From Streptococcus oralis (lineage in GTDB: Bacteria > Bacillota > Bacilli > Lactobacillales > Streptococcaceae), in the NCBI GenBank assembly GCA_937930605.1, contig CALHBZ010000238.1, positions 1-18,650 of the forward strand: DNA of 18,650 nucleotides, given 5' to 3'. The translations under genes and the position numbers were made by a program. Numbering within the stretch: position 1 is the stretch's first letter; each line of letters opens with the position of its first letter. Below, in pieces: positions 16,423 through 18,650 of this stretch. The notes below the pieces were generated by a model, which had not been told where the DNA came from, did no database searches, and worked only from the letters and a program-made list of their open reading frames with translations.

Positions 16423-17916
16423 ATGGCGACTGGAAATTCAAGCTCAATTATTTCTAAAGTTTGGGCGATGTGCAATCCCCTTCGAGATGACGGAGTAACT
16501 CACGGGGATTATTTGGAACAATTAACTTATCTGCTTTTTTTGAAGATGGCTGATGAGTATTCAAATCCACCATATAACCGAGATACTGGAGTTCCAGCTG
16601 GTTATACTTGGAAAGAGCTCAAAAATGCAAAGGGTGCAGAGTTAGAGACACAGTATAAAAGTACCTTGGAGGAACTTGGTGAGAAGCCAGGCATGCTCGG
16701 TCAAATATTCAAGGGAGCTACCAATAAAATCACAAATGCAGCTATCCTTTATCGCATCGTTCAGATGATTGATAATGAAACTTGGGTAGCTATGTCGAGT
16801 GATGTAAAAGGTGAAATATATGAAGGACTTTTGCAACGAAATGCGGAAGACCAAAAGAGTGGTGCAGGTCAATACTTTACACCACGTCCTGTTATCAATG
16901 CAATGGTCCGATGTGTAGCACCAGAGCCAATGAAAACTATTGCAGACCCATGTTGTGGTAGTGGTGGATTTTTCCTTGCTTCACAATCCTATATTTCTGA
17001 CCCAAGTAATTATACGCTTGATCGAGAACAGAAAGAATTTTTGAAAGATAAGACATTCTATGGAAATGAGATTGTAGGAGCAACTTTTAAGACAGCCTTG
17101 ATGAATCTATATCTCCATAATATTGGTGACATCTATACAGAAGCGCCAGTAACCTTAGGAGATGCTTTGTTACTCGATCCAGGTTATCGTGTAGATTATG
17201 TCCTTACTAACCCACCATTTGGTAAAAAATCTTCACTTACTTTCACGAATGAAGACGGAGAGCAAGAAGAAGAAGAACTTATTTATAATCGTCAAGATTT
17301 TTGGACGACAAGTTCCAATAAACAGCTGAACTTTATTCAGCATATCAACACGATTCTGAAGTCAACCGGTAAAGCAGCAGTTGTCTTACCTGATAATGTA
17401 TTGTTTGAGGGTGGAGCAGGTGAAATTATCCGTAAAAAGTTGCTTGAAACAACTGATTTACATACTATTTTGAGATTACCAACAGGTATCTTTTACCGTC
17501 CTGGTGTAAAAGCGAATGTTCTGTTTTTTGATAAGAAACCAGCAAGTCCAGAAGCTCAAACGAAAGAGGTTTGGGTATATGATTTGAGAACGAATGTACA
17601 TTTTACACTTAAGAAAAATCCAATGACTGATGCTGATTTGCAAGATTTTATCCAATGCTATAATCCCTCTAATCGTCATAATCGGACTGAAACTTGGTCA
17701 GAAAGTAACCCTTATGGCCGTTTCAGGCGATTTAGCTTAGCTGAAATTATGTCTCGCGACAAGACAAGCTTGGATATCTTCTGGATTAAAGATAAGTCTC
17801 TAGCTGATCTAGATAATCTTCCATCACCAGATGAATTGGCAGGAGATATCATCGATAATTTGCAGAGTGCTCTAGATAGCATTAAAGAGTTGCAAGCACA
17901 ATTGGAGAATAATTAA
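16423..17916 (+). CDS. hsdM: Type I restriction-modification methyltransferase subunit M
   Basis: The 497-residue N6-adenine methyltransferase subunit that, with HsdS, forms the M2S modification enzyme and protects host DNA. The N-terminal helical HsdM domain (about 8-140) includes LRDDGVTHGDYLEQLTYLLF. GQYFTPRPV precedes SAM motif I DPCCGSGGFF (175-184), and the catalytic motif IV is NPPF (263-266). The C terminus has the usual helical tail (LQSALDSIKELQAQLENN). All key residues are present. The start has AAGGGAG (16407-16413) inside the end of hsdS and lies two bases after its stop. It is the last gene of the operon and is followed by a terminator. Placing M after S is less common than R-M-S or M-S-R. 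Confidence 0.97.
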   Translation: MATGNSSSIISKVWAMCNPLRDDGVTHGDYLEQLTYLLFLKMADEYSNPPYNRDTGVPAGYTWKELKNAKGAELETQYKSTLEELGEKPGMLGQIFKGATNKITNAAILYRIVQMIDNETWVAMSSDVKGEIYEGLLQRNAEDQKSGAGQYFTPRPVINAMVRCVAPEPMKTIADPCCGSGGFFLASQSYISDPSNYTLDREQKEFLKDKTFYGNEIVGATFKTALMNLYLHNIGDIYTEAPVTLGDALLLDPGYRVDYVLTNPPFGKKSSLTFTNEDGEQEEEELIYNRQDFWTTSSNKQLNFIQHINTILKSTGKAAVVLPDNVLFEGGAGEIIRKKLLETTDLHTILRLPTGIFYRPGVKANVLFFDKKPASPEAQTKEVWVYDLRTNVHFTLKKNPMTDADLQDFIQCYNPSNRHNRTETWSESNPYGRFRRFSLAEIMSRDKTSLDIFWIKDKSLADLDNLPSPDELAGDIIDNLQSALDSIKELQAQLENN

Positions 17917-17931
17917 GTTTAAAACTTACGA

Positions 17932-17961
17932 GCATTGCCGAGTATTTGGTGATGCTTTTTT
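17932..17961 (+). terminator. Terminator of the hsd operon
   Basis: GCATTGCC (17932-17939) pairs with GGTGATGC (17948-17955) with two G-T wobbles and an 8-base loop, followed by six T (17956-17961). Confidence 0.75.
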
Positions 17962-17983
17962 CGAGTCATTATTTCTTTAAAAA

Positions 17984-17992
17984 TGATATACT
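17984..17992 (+). promoter_or_regulatory. Extended -10-like promoter before decayed genes
   Basis: TGATATACT (TG 17984-17985, TATACT 17987-17992) would start transcription near 17999, just before the decayed frame at 18011. Confidence 0.45.
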
Positions 17993-18010
17993 AAACATAT
18001 AGAAAAGCGA

Positions 18011-18265
18011 ATGTGGGCTTGAGCTGTTCTTGTTTTTACGCCTATCAAAATAAGAGAAGCAAACTTCCGCAAGGCAAAAGTGTTCTTAGAAAGTATAGGG
18101 TATGAAGTCGATCGGAGCTATTTTGGAAGTTAAGATGGCGAAGAGATTGTCTACAGAAAAATAGGCGGCGAAGATTGGCACTTCTTGTAGCACTTGGACC
18201 CATCCTTTTTAGAGATTGAAGATATAGAAGGATATGTGAAGGAAGAGCTGGAAGGCTTGATGTAA
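18011..18265 (+). pseudogene. Decayed gene with three in-frame stops, family not recognised
   Basis: One continuous frame of about 84 codons shows coding-like sequence with stops at 18020-18022 (TGA), 18131-18133 (TAA) and 18188-18190 (TAG), ending at TAA 18263-18265. Readable pieces are ANFRKAKVFLESIGYEVDRSYFGS, DGEEIVYRKIGGEDWHFL and HLDPSFLEIEDIEGYVKEELEGLM. The absence of frameshifts and the acidic, globular-looking composition suggest a small real protein inactivated by point mutations. The true start is unclear: ATG 18011 is in frame, but the stretch before AAA ATA AGA (18047) may be unrelated. I do not recognise the family. It lies directly upstream of another gene remnant. Confidence 0.55.
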
Positions 18266-18298
18266 GGAATTGAAGAAAACCATAAAAGGAGGTATCTT

Positions 18299-18427
18299 AT
18301 GCTTGGAGCAATAGTTGGAGACATTGTTGGTTCTGTTTACGAATGGGACAATATAAAAACGAAGGACTTTCCTTTATTTCGTGAGGACTGTTTTTTCACT
18401 GATGATACGGTAAGTTCGAACCGCTGA
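18299..18427 (+). pseudogene. Truncated ADP-ribosylglycohydrolase (5' stump)
   Basis: Forty-two codons starting MLGAIVGDIVGSVYEWDN and reaching FFTDDT, then VSSNR and a stop. GAIxGDxxGSxYE and FTDDT are the first two conserved blocks of the ADP-ribosylglycohydrolase (DraG/ARH) family. FTDDT supplies metal-binding residues, and the family normally continues VMT and runs to about 250 or more residues. The rest is missing: the sequence changes character right after FTDDT. A strong ribosome binding site (AAAGGAGGT, 18285-18293) is still in place five bases before ATG, so a short peptide may be made, but no enzyme. This is a deletion remnant. Confidence 0.85.
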
Positions 18428-18531
18428 GTATATGAGTTTGTTAGTGAAACGTTGCTAATTCTCAAAATAAAGAAACCCAAATACCATTATTTAGAAATGA
18501 AAACCTAAACTGTTTTTAAGGAGGTGTTATA

Positions 18532-18650
18532 TTGATAGAGAGCAGACCCGAGTTTGATAAAATCACATCCTTTGATGAATTTAATAAATATTACTGGTAT
18601 CGTGATGAACTTTCACAGATATGCAAGTCATTAGGGCTTGAATATAGAGG
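18532..18650 (+). CDS. Probable SAP-domain-like protein, 5' part only
   Basis: A frame open to the window end, starting at TTG 18532, which sits six bases after a perfect AAGGAGGT (18518-18525). The visible 39 codons read IESRPEFDKITSF, then EFNKYYWYRDELSQICKSLGLEYRG. The pattern YYWYRxELxxICxxxGLxYxG resembles small streptococcal SAP-domain proteins (a helix-turn-helix-like nucleic-acid-binding motif), where a Lys/Glu-rich second helix would follow. The gene is cut by the end of the window, so the product call is tentative. The 104 bases between it and the ADP-ribosylglycohydrolase stump hold nothing else that I recognise. Confidence 0.6.
   Translation, partial: MIESRPEFDKITSFDEFNKYYWYRDELSQICKSLGLEYR

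Noticed and set aside
18011..18265. Stop-codon recoding (selenocysteine or pyrrolysine) to explain the in-frame stops
   Set aside because: All three stop codons occur in one short frame, no SECIS-like or other recoding element was seen, and the neighbouring gene is also decayed, so loss of function is simpler.

Overview
The window looks like a chromosomal segment of a Streptococcus, most likely the mitis group (S. mitis, S. oralis or S. pneumoniae relatives). The evidence is the run tdk-prfA-prmC-tsaC-GNAT-glyA, a paired RlmCD-type rRNA methyltransferase gene, protein sequences typical of that group, low G+C, and repeated use of the TGnTATAAT extended -10 promoter. The species call rests on recognition, not on a search.

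Left part (1-10800) is ordinary core genome. It starts with a promoter and a MATE-family efflux transporter. A shared bidirectional terminator separates this gene from a convergent 4-oxalocrotonate tautomerase-like gene. A divergent intergenic region with two extended -10 promoters follows, then a long co-directional block: tdk (with a structured leader), prfA, prmC, tsaC, a GNAT acetyltransferase, glyA, a YejK/NA37-like nucleoid-associated protein and a membrane-anchored lysozyme-like protein. Gaps are short and several genes overlap, so this is probably one transcription unit joining nucleotide salvage, translation termination, tRNA t6A synthesis and one-carbon metabolism. A secreted DUF1002 protein and the RlmCD-type methyltransferase follow, each with its own start.

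The methyltransferase marks the edge of the variable region. Just downstream, in another frame, lies a piece encoding the C-terminal tail that I recall being fused to this enzyme in related streptococci. It seems to have been split off by a small rearrangement containing two hairpins.

Right part (about 11240-18650) is accessory. An all-helical protein with an RHMIGH motif (Rx4H, HEPN-like) precedes a complete type I restriction-modification operon in the order hsdR-hsdS-hsdM. The HEPN-like gene has an extended -10 placed so that the predicted transcript starts at an ATG, but that frame has a TAA at codon 3. The hsd operon has a 148-nt predicted leader with a 35-bp tandem repeat that folds into a perfect 21-bp hairpin, plus a second hairpin against the hsdR ribosome binding site. 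Together these could be a defence module: restriction plus a possible RNase-type abortive infection effector. That joint role is inference.

After the hsdM terminator come decayed genes: an unrecognised reading frame interrupted by three stops, a 42-codon stump of an ADP-ribosylglycohydrolase, and the start of a probable SAP-domain-like protein cut by the window end.
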